From: Ensifer sesbaniae
Lineage (GTDB): Bacteria > Pseudomonadota > Alphaproteobacteria > Rhizobiales > Rhizobiaceae
Length of the DNA: 64,000 nucleotides
Assembly: GCF_013283665.1 (NCBI RefSeq)
Contig: NZ_JABEKU010000002.1
Span: forward strand, 1,610,863-1,674,862
Reading direction: 5' to 3'
The position numbers and the translations under genes are program-made. Of the stretch, positions 8,117-17,064 are shown one piece after another; positions within the stretch are counted from its first letter, which is position 1; every line of letters begins with the position of its first letter. A model generated the notes under the pieces. That model had not been told where the DNA came from. It worked only from the letters and a program-made list of their open reading frames with translations, and ran no database searches.

Positions 8117-9025
8117 TCAGGCCTCGAGCGGCTTCGCGGCCGATGCGCCCAGGACGTCCTCGAAAACATCCAGGAAGCGGCGGCCGACTGAGGGGAGCAT
8201 TTTCCCGCGCCAGGCGACGGCCATCGGGAGCGAGGGAGGCGCGGGCGAGAGGGGACGGAAGACAACACCGGGCCGTGGAACCGCGGCTATTCCTTCGGTG
8301 ACGAAGCCCAGGCCTTCGCCGGCCGACACGAAGGCCGTAAGCGTTGTCATTGGCGTCACCTCCTGGACCACCCTCGGGTTGATCCCCTGTTTCTGAAAAT
8401 AGGCGATCAAACGATCGTAGATGCGTGGCCCGACAGACCGCGGCGGGAGGAGGAAGGGCTGCCCCGCCAGATCCTTAGCCGAGATGCGCTCGCATGAAGC
8501 GAGGGGATGCGCCTGCGGCAATGCAAGGACGAGTTGCTGATCCGGCAAGGCACACTTGCCGAGATTTCTCGCCTCCAGTGGCGGATGAAGCACGCCCAAA
8601 TCGAGGCTGCCTTCCTCCAGCGCTCTCTCGAGCAGCGGTGAGACCATTTCCGTGAGCTCTACGGCCACCTGAGGGTAGCGAGCCCTGTAGGCGCGCACCG
8701 CCTCGGGCAGCACGCTGTAGAATGCAATCACTGTGAAGCCGAGCCGTAGGACTCCGACTTCACCGTCTGCCGCCCGCTTTGCCTGAAGCTTCGCGAGATT
8801 CGCGTTCGCGACGGCAGCGCGCGCCGGCTCCAGGAAGGCGGCGCCCGACGGCGTGAGGCCCACATGCCGGCGATCACGTTCGAGAAGGCGAACGGCGATC
8901 TCCGCTTCGAGCGCACGGATGCGCTGGCTGAGGGCTGGCTGCGTGATGTTAAGCCGCTCGGCGGAGCGACGGAAGCTTAGGGTCTCGGCGATGGAGACGA
9001 AGCAGGCGAGCGATCGAATGTCCAT
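8117..9025 (-). CDS. LysR-family regulator, divergent from propeller copy 2
   Basis: 302 residues. The HTH (MDIRSLACFVSIAETLSFRRSAERLNITQPALSQRIRALE) and ERDRRHVGLTPSGAAFLEPAR are typical of the CatM/BenM/CynR-like LysR branch. A type 2 periplasmic-binding-like effector domain follows. The start ATG complement is at 9023-9025. It diverges from the second propeller gene with a 121-bp gap holding a TATCAC-N5-GTGATA palindrome. Genes for two propellers with their own divergent LysR regulators recur within 7 kb, so a shared inducer class is likely. Confidence 0.88.
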   Translation of the reverse strand: MDIRSLACFVSIAETLSFRRSAERLNITQPALSQRIRALEAEIAVRLLERDRRHVGLTPSGAAFLEPARAAVANANLAKLQAKRAADGEVGVLRLGFTVIAFYSVLPEAVRAYRARYPQVAVELTEMVSPLLERALEEGSLDLGVLHPPLEARNLGKCALPDQQLVLALPQAHPLASCERISAKDLAGQPFLLPPRSVGPRIYDRLIAYFQKQGINPRVVQEVTPMTTLTAFVSAGEGLGFVTEGIAAVPRPGVVFRPLSPAPPSLPMAVAWRGKMLPSVGRRFLDVFEDVLGASAAKPLEA

Positions 9026-9043
9026 TATTGATGCAAAGTCCTT

Positions 9044-9060
9044 ATCACAGGTGGTGATAT
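9044..9060. promoter_or_regulatory. Palindrome between LysR and propeller copy 2
   Basis: TATCAC (9044-9049) and GTGATA (9055-9060) are perfect 6-bp arms around AGGTG, with the T-N11-A spacing expected of LysR sites. It lies 18 bp upstream of the LysR start and 87 bp upstream of the propeller start. The following CGATTGGA also occurs upstream of propeller copy 1. Confidence 0.5.
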
Positions 9061-9146
9061 TCCGATTGGATTCTTATGAAGATCGCAGCGATGATCGCCC
9101 CTGACAAGCACGTCGACAGCACGATGAATAGCCGAAGGGATCAGAA

Positions 9147-10499
9147 ATGCGAATTATCCTTGGAGCCGCCTGTGTTGCGGCGTTGATAAGCAGCACCACC
9201 GGGGTATCTGCGACAACAGACCTACCGGGTTTCCTACCAGAGCTTTCCGCCGGCACGATCGCGGTGATCTCGGATGGCGAGTTCGTTGCCCAAACCTACG
9301 CGATGGGCCGGCTCGCACCTGCGGGGGCTGGTCTGCGCGACAGACTTACCATTCTGACGATCGAGGATGGTACGGTGCGCACCGCCTCGCTCAACGTGTC
9401 GAATTCCGTCACTGCGGCGCCGGAAGTCATCGCGCTCACGCCGGACGGCGCGACCGCTTTCGTGGTGGAGCGGCTCGGTGAACGGCCGGCCGGTGGAGAG
9501 ACGGTGCGGGACCTCTCGCCGGGGAACCGGCTCTTCGCGGTCGACCTCAGCGACAAGGCAAATCCGGTGATCGCGGATACGATTGAGATCGCCCCGTTCC
9601 CTGAGGCGCTCTCCGTCGGCCCACAAGGTGACAGGGTGGCGGTCGTCTCGAATACCCCGGACGCGAGCTATCTTCAGATCGCTGCCGTCGCCGACGGCAG
9701 GTTCGGGGAAGTCGCGCGGTTCAGCCTGGGCGATCTCGGCGTGGAGGGCTCGTCTTCCGGACCGCGCGGCGGCATTACGGCGACGAATGTCCAATGGCAT
9801 CCGAGCGGTCGCTTTCTAGCCGTCAACATAAACACGCAGAACCGGGTCGCGTTCTTTGCGGTGACGGAGCAAAACGGAGCTCTCAGCGTGCGATCTTGGG
9901 GCAACATCGTCGAGGTCGGGCGGGATCCATTCGTCGGTCGCTTCACCCCGGATGGCCGCTACTATCTGACGTCCGACTGGGGTCGGGACTTCACCGCTTC
10001 CGACCTTGAGGGGCGGCTTCCGCAGACGCCTTCATCGATCAGCGTCATTCGCATCGCCGATCCGCAAGCCCAGAACGGTGATGCGCGGCACGAAAGGATC
10101 AGCGGTGCCGAGACCGATGTTTCTGCGGAGGGCATTGCGATCAGCCCCGATGGACGCCTGGTTGCCACGGTCAACATGCGTGGCACGCCCTTCCTTCAGG
10201 AATCGCCGCGTTTCCAACGCGAGGCAAGTGTTACCCTGCTCACCTTCGAGCCGGAGACGGGCTCCATCGCCAAGGTCGCCGACTATCCGGTCAACGGCGT
10301 TCTGCCGGAGGGCGGCAGCTTCGACCTGACCGGCGACCATTTCCTCGCTACTGTTTTCGAGGGCCATGCTGGCGCGGATGCTGACAGCGGTGCGGGTCTC
10401 GAAGTTTTTCGCGTGGTACGCGGCGAACGCCCCGCGCTCGAAAGGCTCGGCCGCGTTCCTGTTCCCCATGGCGCCCATCACGTCGTCGTCGGACAGTGA
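9147..10499 (+). CDS. Secreted lactonase-type beta-propeller protein (copy 2)
   Basis: 450 residues from the ATG after GAAGGGA. A signal peptide (MRIILGAACVAALISSTTGVSA) precedes propeller blades such as LTPDGATAFVVERLGERPAGG, WHPSGRFLAVNIN, FVGRFTPDGRYYLTSD and ISPDGRLVATVNMRG. It matches copy 1 (2120-3427) blade by blade, and both end in a His-Val-Val/Ile-rich tail (GVHTIVAQ and GAHHVVVGQ). It belongs to the YVTN/lactonase-like propeller group and is predicted periplasmic. No catalytic residue can be assigned with confidence. Its divergent LysR partner at 8117-9025 probably regulates it. Confidence 0.77.
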   Translation: MRIILGAACVAALISSTTGVSATTDLPGFLPELSAGTIAVISDGEFVAQTYAMGRLAPAGAGLRDRLTILTIEDGTVRTASLNVSNSVTAAPEVIALTPDGATAFVVERLGERPAGGETVRDLSPGNRLFAVDLSDKANPVIADTIEIAPFPEALSVGPQGDRVAVVSNTPDASYLQIAAVADGRFGEVARFSLGDLGVEGSSSGPRGGITATNVQWHPSGRFLAVNINTQNRVAFFAVTEQNGALSVRSWGNIVEVGRDPFVGRFTPDGRYYLTSDWGRDFTASDLEGRLPQTPSSISVIRIADPQAQNGDARHERISGAETDVSAEGIAISPDGRLVATVNMRGTPFLQESPRFQREASVTLLTFEPETGSIAKVADYPVNGVLPEGGSFDLTGDHFLATVFEGHAGADADSGAGLEVFRVVRGERPALERLGRVPVPHGAHHVVVGQ

Positions 10500-10623
10500 C
10501 ATTTCGATCTGGGGTCGGTCTTGCTGGCCACCCCCAAAACCCGCTCGTCTGGACCGACATACGGGGAAATGCGGAGATACGGACAGCCGGACCGCACCCG
10601 TTCAGCGCCTTGCAGGGCCTCGT

Positions 10624-11066
10624 TCATTCGAGGCGGCTGGCTCGGGTCACGGCTTTCTCGACTAGCCCCCTGTCGCCGCTCTCGTGGGTCCAGGTCATCA
10701 CCAGCCGTGTGATCCGCCAGCTGCCGTCGCGCTTTACCAGATCGTAGTGATAGCGCCCCATCAGGATCCACATTTCCCCGCCCAGCCGGTGAGCGGCTTG
10801 GAAGTCCGCTTCGGCGACAGCCGCATCGGCTGCGGTGGTCGATATGGCGTGATTGGTAACGAGGTGCTGCGTGGTGTCGAAACCGGGGAGAAGGCCCGAC
10901 CACTGTTCGACGACATCCTCGGCAGATAACGTGGACGGCGCGCCGCCCCACAGGCTGGTGTAGTCCAGCGTGACCGTATCGGCGAACGCGGCGCGCACGC
11001 GGTCCCATTGATGCCGATCGGCGCCAGCCGCTATGTCAGTGATGACATCAATGATCGCGGCGCGGT
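10624..11066 (-). pseudogene. SnoaL-like (NTF2-fold) protein, 5' end replaced by IS6 remnant
   Basis: The minus strand encodes a SnoaL_4/NTF2-like domain: VRAAFADTVTLDYTSLWGG, DVVEQWSGLLPGFDTTQHLVTNH, MWILMGRYHYDLV, GSWRITRLVMTW. This is the usual fold of small cyclases, isomerases and hydratases. In frame upstream of the first usable GTG (10998) the similarity continues (IIDVITDIAAGADRHQWDRVR), but no ATG, GTG or TTG with a ribosome binding site precedes it. The frame runs into the IS6-type sequence that starts near 11070. The native start was apparently lost, so the gene is probably inactive unless it begins at the internal GTG (124 residues). Confidence 0.6.
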
Positions 11067-11069
11067 CCG

Positions 11070-11467
11070 TGGCGAGCGGTTGATCAGGACGGTTACGTTC
11101 TTGACGAGATCGTCCAGACCCGCCGCAACACCAAGGTCGCCAAGCGATTGCTGACCCGGCTGCTGAAGAAACAGGGTATGATGCCGAAGCGTATGATCAC
11201 TGACAAGTTGCGCTCCTATGGGGCCGCGAGACGCCAGGAATGCCGGAGGTCGAGCACCGCTCCCATAAAGGCCTGAATGGCCGGGCCGAAAATTCGCACT
11301 TGCCGTTTCGGAAGCGGGAGCGAACACGGCAAGGCTTCCGGTCGATCGCATCGCCGCAGCGGTTCGTTTCGATCTATTCGCCTGTCCGCAATCTTTTCCT
11401 TCCCTCCCTTTCCAGCCGTCCCGCACATTACATTCGAGCCCACCGTCTTCAGGCCATCGCAGAATAA
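11070..11467 (+). pseudogene. IS6-family transposase remnant, truncated and frameshifted
   Basis: Reading from 11070, WRAVDQDGYVLDEIVQTRR continues through KVAKRLLTRLLKKQGMMPK and RMITDKLRSYGAARRQ. A shift near 11238 then moves to the frame MPEVEHRSHKGLNGRAENSH followed by FRKRERTRQGFRSIASPQRF. These are the DDE catalytic-core and C-terminal sequences of IS6/IS26-type transposases. The N-terminal half and the HTH are missing. Near 11531-11542 CGTGACAGCACC might be an old terminal repeat, which is unproven. The insertion probably destroyed the start of the SnoaL-like gene. Confidence 0.82.
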
Positions 11468-11558
11468 ACGGCCGTAGCGATACGAACCGCCTGAAAAACG
11501 GCAAATGGCTTCGTGCGTCAACGCTTCAAACGTGACAGCACCTATCCGTTAAATGTCG

Positions 11559-12746
11559 TTATACGTTTGGCGTTGCTTGGATCGGCCGGGAAGTACGCGA
11601 GCTTCCGATCGCGTCGCGAACATGATGGCTGCGCATGCCCATCGCGGCATAGATCAAGGCGTAGAGGCCGATGACCACCACCCCGACCCATTCAATACGG
11701 AAAGGCGTGAACTGGTATGCTAAAACCAAAACAACCTGAATGAAGAAATGCAGCAGGTAATAGCGTTGGCGACCCAATCGCTCGACACCCCAGTTCAGAT
11801 TGCGGCTGTACAACCGGATCAGCGAATCCAGTGAATTGACGACAAAGATGACGCCGACCATGACCATGAACCAGTTCAGCCAATCTGGAATCGCGATGCG
11901 CCGGTCGAAGTAGATGTAAAGTACGCAGAACCAGATGCCGAGTGGTATTGCCGGCAGGATGACCATCGCTCCGGCAAGCTTCCAGGCCCGCAACCCTCCG
12001 ACGAACCCCGATACGAACTGGCCGATCATGATGCTCCAGGAGAACCACCAGAAAAGGTAGAACTCGTGGTACGAGCTAATCGGGCTAACGAAACGATGCA
12101 GATTGGTGAAATACTCGGACAGTTGTAGCAGATTTGCCCCAAAGGCGGAGAGCCCCGTTTCGCTGTGGAAGTAGGCAACAGCAACCAGTGCTACGAACAT
12201 CAGAATCCCAAACATCCAGGTTGACAGGATTGCCAGCCATTTCATGAAGTTAACGTCCGAACTCGAATGAACCGAAATCATGATCACGGCAATGGCCAGC
12301 AGCCAGCGGGCCCATACCGGCAGCGCAGGGATGTAGCTCGGAAGCGCTGTGAGAAAGAGATAGCAGGTGAAAGCGCATGTCGCGATGATTGTAAGGTTGT
12401 ACACCCACTTCACCGAAGGGGTTTCAAAGATCTTTAGCTTCGGCTCCAGTATAACGAAATAGAAGGTCGAGAGAAAATACATCATCCAGACAAGAGGCCC
12501 CCACATCCCGAACTCGATGGAAAGCGGATTGGCAAAACCGTATGCCTCTTCACCGGCATACATTGGAAACTCTGTCAACGGTAACATCACCAGACCCATG
12601 TCCAGGCCTGCGGTAAATAGAAGTGAAACAAGTGTAAATGTATTGACCGGTGTTGGCCCTAGGCAGTTGACGTTTCCCCAGCGAAAAATCACGAAAACGG
12701 CACTAAGTAAAACAACAAGATAGGCAGCACTAATAATCAGGCTCAT
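11559..12746 (-). CDS. BCCT-related membrane protein (betaine/choline/carnitine transporter-like)
   Basis: 395 residues, almost wholly hydrophobic, with about ten predicted membrane segments. The start at 12746 has AGGGGA eight bases upstream. The segment FWWFSWSIMIGQFVSGFVGG matches the substrate-gate helix of BCCT transporters (family form: W-W-x-(A/S)-W-x-x-x-x-x-x-F), and GLDMGLVMLPLTE and VHSSSDVNFMKWLAIL fit neighbouring helices. It is shorter than usual BCCT proteins (about 500 residues) and divergent, so the solute could differ. The gene stands alone between an IS6 remnant and a Tn3 remnant, suggesting acquisition by transfer. Confidence 0.5.
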   Translation of the reverse strand: MSLIISAAYLVVLLSAVFVIFRWGNVNCLGPTPVNTFTLVSLLFTAGLDMGLVMLPLTEFPMYAGEEAYGFANPLSIEFGMWGPLVWMMYFLSTFYFVILEPKLKIFETPSVKWVYNLTIIATCAFTCYLFLTALPSYIPALPVWARWLLAIAVIMISVHSSSDVNFMKWLAILSTWMFGILMFVALVAVAYFHSETGLSAFGANLLQLSEYFTNLHRFVSPISSYHEFYLFWWFSWSIMIGQFVSGFVGGLRAWKLAGAMVILPAIPLGIWFCVLYIYFDRRIAIPDWLNWFMVMVGVIFVVNSLDSLIRLYSRNLNWGVERLGRQRYYLLHFFIQVVLVLAYQFTPFRIEWVGVVVIGLYALIYAAMGMRSHHVRDAIGSSRTSRPIQATPNV

Positions 12747-13193
12747 TTATTTTGTTCCCCTTCATGAGTGAGTTGTGGACACAATATGCATGCACGTTCA
12801 CGCGTCGGCGCTCCTCACTTGAGGGCGTCGTTACTGCCATGGGGTTTCCTCGGTATTTTCGCGCGGCACCTTGAGAGAGCCGTCAATTTTTTCATTTGTC
12901 GCGACAGTTCGCGTCGGCAGTGTCTAGGCGCTGCCCGCTTAATGGAAAAACTCATACGCAAAAGTTCATGCCTACATATAGTGGAGGCTGCAAAAGCGGC
13001 GCCCGCTTCGCGCCTCTGCATGTATCAAATGCGACGTGGTCTTGGCGCTCTGGCATTTGATTTTGACAAGGCGAGAATACTCGGATCCCCAAAAACTGGA
13101 CCGTTTTTGATTGGAGTTTTCCGACCACGGACTGTCTGCGATCCTGGGTTCACTTCATAGCTTCGAGGGGCGGTGACCTGCCACTGGACATCT

Positions 13194-13228
13194 GTGGAAA
13201 CCCCCGCAAGTGCGAGGGGATTTTTCCA
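13194..13228 (+). terminator. Terminator-like hairpin
   Basis: CCCCCGC and GCGAGGGG pair around AAGT, followed by ATTTTT; the outer flanks TGGAAA and TTTCCA also pair. No intact gene ends here, so it may be debris of the neighbouring element. Confidence 0.35.
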
Positions 13229-13294
13229 GGCACCGTAATTGCGCGTAGTCGGGTGCTGACCTCTGTCCGGCCTCTGTTGCGACTATCTGGATGC

Positions 13295-13436
13295 CTCAAC
13301 AAAGGCGAAAGCCGTCATACCCTTGCCCGCGCGGTCTTTCTCCACCAGCTGGGCGAGTTGCGAATCGCGCCGCTGAAACCATGGCCTACCGGCCTCGGGC
13401 CTCAACCTCGTCGTCAACGCGATCATCCTGTGGAAC
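13295..13436 (+). pseudogene. Tn3-family transposase C-terminal remnant with frameshift
   Basis: The plus strand reads LNKGESRHTLARAVFLHQLG and ELR, then after a shift GLNLVVNAIILWN. Together these match the C-terminal end of Tn3-family TnpA (LNKGE-AR-ALARAVF, then YRASGLNLV-AAI-LWN). Only about 47 codons survive and no terminal repeats or resolvase are visible. It marks an old Tn3-type insertion. Confidence 0.72.
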
Positions 13437-13854
13437 AGGGGTTCATGCGAACGCTTTCGCTTCCGAGGAGGAGGGGGCGGCGAACGAAACATTGCATTGG
13501 ACCCGGCACGACCTCTCTGCCGACAATTATTCTCGCTTCGCCTGCGGTTGGATGGAGAGCGGAGCCACGATCATTGGCGGCTGCCGTGGCATTGGCGCGT
13601 CGCACATACGGTGTGTTCCTTCACGGCTAATCGCGGCGAAAAAGAGTCGTCCTCACAGGGTAACTGAATAGCCATTGCCGCCAGGCGGCCGTCACGGATG
13701 CATTCGACGATTTCGACGGACTCGAGGAAGAGAAACTGAGCGGTAGAAGATGATCTCCGCTTCGAAAGCGCCCAGGAACGATCGCGATATTGTAAACGTC
13801 GCTTTTGCCGTGGGTTGAAGTCCACTCGCGCGGGTTCGGCGGGCGAGCGACATT

Positions 13855-14724
13855 CTATGTTGCTTCGGTTTCGGTCTCGTAGTGCGTGAGGATTTCCGCG
13901 CCGGTGGCGATCCAAACGTCGTCACGCGCGGCGATCTCGCTGAGGAAGTCGCGCAGAATTCGCCACCGCATCGGCCGGCCGGAAACCTGCGGATGCAGGA
14001 CAAGCGTGCTCACCCCGCCCCACTCGTGGGTTCCGGCAAACTCCTCGCGCCAGATGGGTAGGATAGCGTCCCGCCCGAAGAGCGGGCGCGCATCCAGCCG
14101 ACCCGTCATGCCGAAATTCCAGTCGTCAAACGCATAATTAACGGGGATTTCAACCAGACCGGGCCGGCCATCGGCGAGGTGATGGCGGTAGGGGCGAATA
14201 TCGTCGCGAAAAGAGCTCGAATAGCGCAGACCGCGTTCGGCGAGATAGGCGAGCAGTTCCGGGAAATTCTCGCCGGATGGCGCACGGTAGCCGATGGGCG
14301 TCACTCCGAGCCGGGACTTCAGCGCTTCGATGCCGCGGTCGATCTCCTCTTTTGCATCGTCGAGCTTGTTGCGATCCGGACATTTGTGCAGGTAGCCGTG
14401 ATGGGCGATCTCGTGCCCGGCAGTGACAATCGGTTCACACGCGGCGGTATGGGCCTCGGCAGTCCAGCCGGGAATGAAGAAGGTTGCCTTGAGGTTCAGC
14501 ATGTCCAGCAGTTCGAGGATCTTTGCTATCCCGACCCGGGCGTCGTAGCCGCCCAGCGAGGTCGTCACCATCCGGTCGACATTGGCGTGATTGTTGCCGA
14601 TCCAGGCAGTCTCGGCGTCGACGTCGAAGCCGATGAACAGAGCGCTTTTCTTGCCGTGCGGCCAGTCAAAGATGGGGGCTGGCGGCGCCGGATTGAGCGG
14701 GCGGGGGCTGAGATCATAGGTCAT
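13855..14724 (-). CDS. Polysaccharide deacetylase family protein (PuuE/PgdA-like)
   Basis: 289 residues. NodB-homology motifs are visible: GFDVDAETAW carries the first Asp pair, ATFFIPGW is the TFF strand, and GHEIAHHGYLHKCP carries the zinc-binding His residues. RAPSGENFPELLAYLAERGL is motif 3 and TLVLHPQVSGRPMRW contains the conserved Leu-His motif. This subgroup without a signal peptide includes allantoinase PuuE and Helicobacter PgdA, cytoplasmic amide hydrolases rather than cell-wall enzymes. It is the last gene of the argH-like/ABC/MmgE operon, 12 bp after MmgE, so it probably hydrolyses an amide bond in the imported compound. Confidence 0.82.
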   Translation of the reverse strand: MTYDLSPRPLNPAPPAPIFDWPHGKKSALFIGFDVDAETAWIGNNHANVDRMVTTSLGGYDARVGIAKILELLDMLNLKATFFIPGWTAEAHTAACEPIVTAGHEIAHHGYLHKCPDRNKLDDAKEEIDRGIEALKSRLGVTPIGYRAPSGENFPELLAYLAERGLRYSSSFRDDIRPYRHHLADGRPGLVEIPVNYAFDDWNFGMTGRLDARPLFGRDAILPIWREEFAGTHEWGGVSTLVLHPQVSGRPMRWRILRDFLSEIAARDDVWIATGAEILTHYETETEAT

Positions 14725-14736
14725 GAAATTTCCTTC

Positions 14737-16146
14737 TCAGATAAAGAACGGCGCTTCGGGTTCGTCCGAGACCAACAGTTCGGGTAGGCCCCGGCAGTCC
14801 GCCCATCCTTCCAGCGCGCCGACGAAATCGGCGAGAACAGCGACGCGCGCTGCCGGCAGGGCCATCGACGCGAGGCTGTCGAACTTGGCGCGGATGGCGA
14901 CGTCGCTCATTGGCCGCTCGCTGGAGCCGGTGGCGCGCGGCACCATCGCCGTCCTGGTTTCGCCATCAGTGAAAGTGACGGTCACCTCCGGCTCGGCCAT
15001 TTGCGGTATATGCGGATCGGGATGGAAGCGGATGCGGTCGAGAGCAACGGCGAGGCGCGAATCTCTGCGGGCAGCGGCGGAATACTGTTCGAGGTCGACG
15101 CGACCGAAGACGACGAGCGCCGCTAGCGCATAGCCGAGGCTCATTTGCGCGCCCGCAAGCGTTTCCAGTCGCACCCGGCCGCACATGTCCATCAGGAAGG
15201 AGCTGAGGCGAAGATCGATCCTCGCGATGTCGGCGGCAGTGCGGCCGGTCTCGGAGAGGATGTCTCCGACCGCGTCGATGGCGGAATGCGCGCCGCGGCA
15301 GGCGGCGTAAGGTTTGAGCGAGGCCCGTTCGACCTTCCAGTTCGTTCCAAGCCCGGCGGAGAGTTCGGTCGGCTGGCCGGCATCCCGGACATAGGTGCGG
15401 AAGAAGCCGCCCCAGACGTCCTCGAAGACCTGCGAGGGCCCGGAAAAGCCGGCGGCGGCGAGATCGGTGGCGAGCAGTCCGCCTTCGGCGGCCCGGCCGG
15501 CATGGACTTTCTTCGCCTGGCTACCGTCGTGATTGAAGGCCCAGAGGCCGGAGGAAAAGCTGGTGGCCAACGTCAGGGCGTGGCGAAATAGGGCGCTGTC
15601 ATAGCCGCGCAACCGAGCGACCGCCGCCGCGGCGGCGAGCGTGCCGCAGGTACCAGTCGAATGCCAGCCTGCGCCGTTGTGCACGCCGTAGCCGCCCGAG
15701 GCGTCCAGCACACGGCGGCCGACCTCGTAGCCCGCCGTCAGCGCGCAGAGCAGGTCGCCGCCCGAGACCGGCTCATGGCAAGAGGACAGAGCCGCTATCA
15801 GCGCGGGCAGGATGACGGCGCCCGTATGGTCGCAGCCTCCGGAATCGTCGAGTTCGAAGACATGGGCGGCAACGCCGTTGGCGAGCGCCGCATCGCGCGG
15901 ACCGGTCCGCTGCGGCGAGGCCAGAAGCGGTACCGTTCCTCCCGGTGCGGCAAGCGCACGTACCTTGCGGAATTCGACGGAGCGGGTGCCGGCGAGCGCG
16001 GCGCCGACCGTATCCAGAAGGTGGGATTTGGTGCGGGTGGCGACCCTGTCCGGCAGATCGGCAGGGACAAGGCGGGCGCAAAAATCGGCAAGCGCTTCGA
16101 CATGCGGCAGCGCTTGCAGGCCGCTCTGGACTGCATCAGGTGTCAT
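14737..16146 (-). CDS. MmgE/PrpD family protein
   Basis: 469 residues. LLDTVGAALAGTRS, AHVFELDDSGG, HTGAVILPALIAAL, GYEVGRRV and GWHSTGTCGTLAAAAA are the hallmarks of the MmgE/PrpD family, which includes 2-methylcitrate dehydratase and cis-aconitate decarboxylase. Many family members encoded in transporter operons have unknown dehydratase or isomerase roles. There is no signal peptide. It lies between the substrate-binding protein and the deacetylase gene of the same operon, so it likely acts on a breakdown product of the imported compound. Methylcitrate-cycle partners (prpB, prpC) are absent nearby. Confidence 0.85.
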   Translation of the reverse strand: MTPDAVQSGLQALPHVEALADFCARLVPADLPDRVATRTKSHLLDTVGAALAGTRSVEFRKVRALAAPGGTVPLLASPQRTGPRDAALANGVAAHVFELDDSGGCDHTGAVILPALIAALSSCHEPVSGGDLLCALTAGYEVGRRVLDASGGYGVHNGAGWHSTGTCGTLAAAAAVARLRGYDSALFRHALTLATSFSSGLWAFNHDGSQAKKVHAGRAAEGGLLATDLAAAGFSGPSQVFEDVWGGFFRTYVRDAGQPTELSAGLGTNWKVERASLKPYAACRGAHSAIDAVGDILSETGRTAADIARIDLRLSSFLMDMCGRVRLETLAGAQMSLGYALAALVVFGRVDLEQYSAAARRDSRLAVALDRIRFHPDPHIPQMAEPEVTVTFTDGETRTAMVPRATGSSERPMSDVAIRAKFDSLASMALPAARVAVLADFVGALEGWADCRGLPELLVSDEPEAPFFI

Positions 16147-16206
16147 GATGTCCTCGTTTGAGAGGCGAGGGGAGGGCCCGACAGACCCGCCGGGCCGTCC
16201 CCGCGA

Positions 16207-17034
16207 TTATTCTGCGGCTTCGCCGTTGATCATCACGCCGTCGAGTGTGCTGGCGGCGAGACCATATTTTTCGAAGATCGTCTTATATTCGCCGGAAGCC
16301 ATGACGGCCTTCAGGGCGCCGGCAATCGCGTCGCGCAGCTCGGGCGTCTGCTTGGAGAAGCCGATGCCTTGATAAACTTCGGTAAAGGGCTCGCCGACGA
16401 TGGCGTAGGTGTCCTTTTCAAGCTGCAGCAGGTAGGGCAGGGTTTCCGACCCCTGGACCGCGCCGTCGAGGCGACCCTGCTTCAACTGGGCGCGGGCATC
16501 GGCCGAGCCTTCCGTACCGACGATAACAAGCGCCGGCTTGCCGTTGGCTTCGCAATTGGCGGTGCTCCACTTCTTGGCCTCATCCGGGAAGGAGGTGCGA
16601 CGGCTCATGCCAACGGTCTTGCCACAGAAGTCGGTGAGTTCCTTGAATTCATCCTTGCGTTTGGCCGAGGTATAAAACTGCGCGCCGGAACTCATATAGT
16701 CGACAAAGTCCATGGTCTCGCGCCGTTTGGGCAGGTCGCTCATGCCGCTCAAGACAAGGTCGGCGCGGCCGGTGTTCAGCGAAGACACCATTTGTTCGAA
16801 GCCGATCTCGGACCATTCGATCTCGGTGCCGAGCTGCTTGGCCAGCGCCTTGCCAAGCTCGATGTCGACGCCCATCAGTTCGTTCGTCGCCGGGTCGCGA
16901 TATTCCATCGGCGGATAATTCGGCGTGTTCGCCACCACAAGCTTGCCCGCGGATTTGTATTTCTCCGGCAGATCCTGTGCGTGAGCGGTAAAGGCGAACA
17001 GGCACGTCGAGGCGGCCAGAATTGCTTTTTTCAT
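16207..17034 (-). CDS. Polar amino acid ABC transporter, periplasmic binding protein
   Basis: 275 residues. The ATG at 17032-17034 is preferred over the one 12 bp upstream because AGGATGGGA precedes it and the signal peptide (MKKAILAASTCLFAFTAHAQ) then starts correctly. The mature part has NTPNYPPMEYRDPATNELMG, GVDIELGKALAKQLG, FEQMVSSLNTGRADLVLSGM and VGMSRRTS, standard for family 3 solute-binding proteins. It belongs with the ATPase and permease upstream in the operon. The ligand is probably an amino acid derivative, perhaps one the argininosuccinate-lyase-like enzyme can split. Confidence 0.9.
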   Translation of the reverse strand: MKKAILAASTCLFAFTAHAQDLPEKYKSAGKLVVANTPNYPPMEYRDPATNELMGVDIELGKALAKQLGTEIEWSEIGFEQMVSSLNTGRADLVLSGMSDLPKRRETMDFVDYMSSGAQFYTSAKRKDEFKELTDFCGKTVGMSRRTSFPDEAKKWSTANCEANGKPALVIVGTEGSADARAQLKQGRLDGAVQGSETLPYLLQLEKDTYAIVGEPFTEVYQGIGFSKQTPELRDAIAGALKAVMASGEYKTIFEKYGLAASTLDGVMINGEAAE

Positions 17035-17064
17035 CTTAGTTCCCATCCTGTCGGTTTTTTGCGG

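Larger units (their letters stand above)
12747..13854. other. Gene-poor stretch with mobile-element debris
   Basis: About 1.1 kb without an intact gene. It contains a Tn3-type transposase fragment (13295-13436) and a terminator-like hairpin near 13194-13228. Near 13690-13750 the minus strand has a short patch (FLESVEIVECIRDGRLAAMAI) that looks like a decayed small protein. Frames of 60-130 codons here have no convincing ribosome binding sites or conserved motifs. Confidence 0.6.

Noticed and set aside
12768-13160. 130-codon plus-strand frame in the gene-poor stretch
   Set aside because: No ribosome binding site, no conserved text, located among transposon debris.
13201-13228. Possible CRISPR-like or REP repeat
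   Set aside because: A single hairpin, not repeated with regular spacers; no cas genes in the window.
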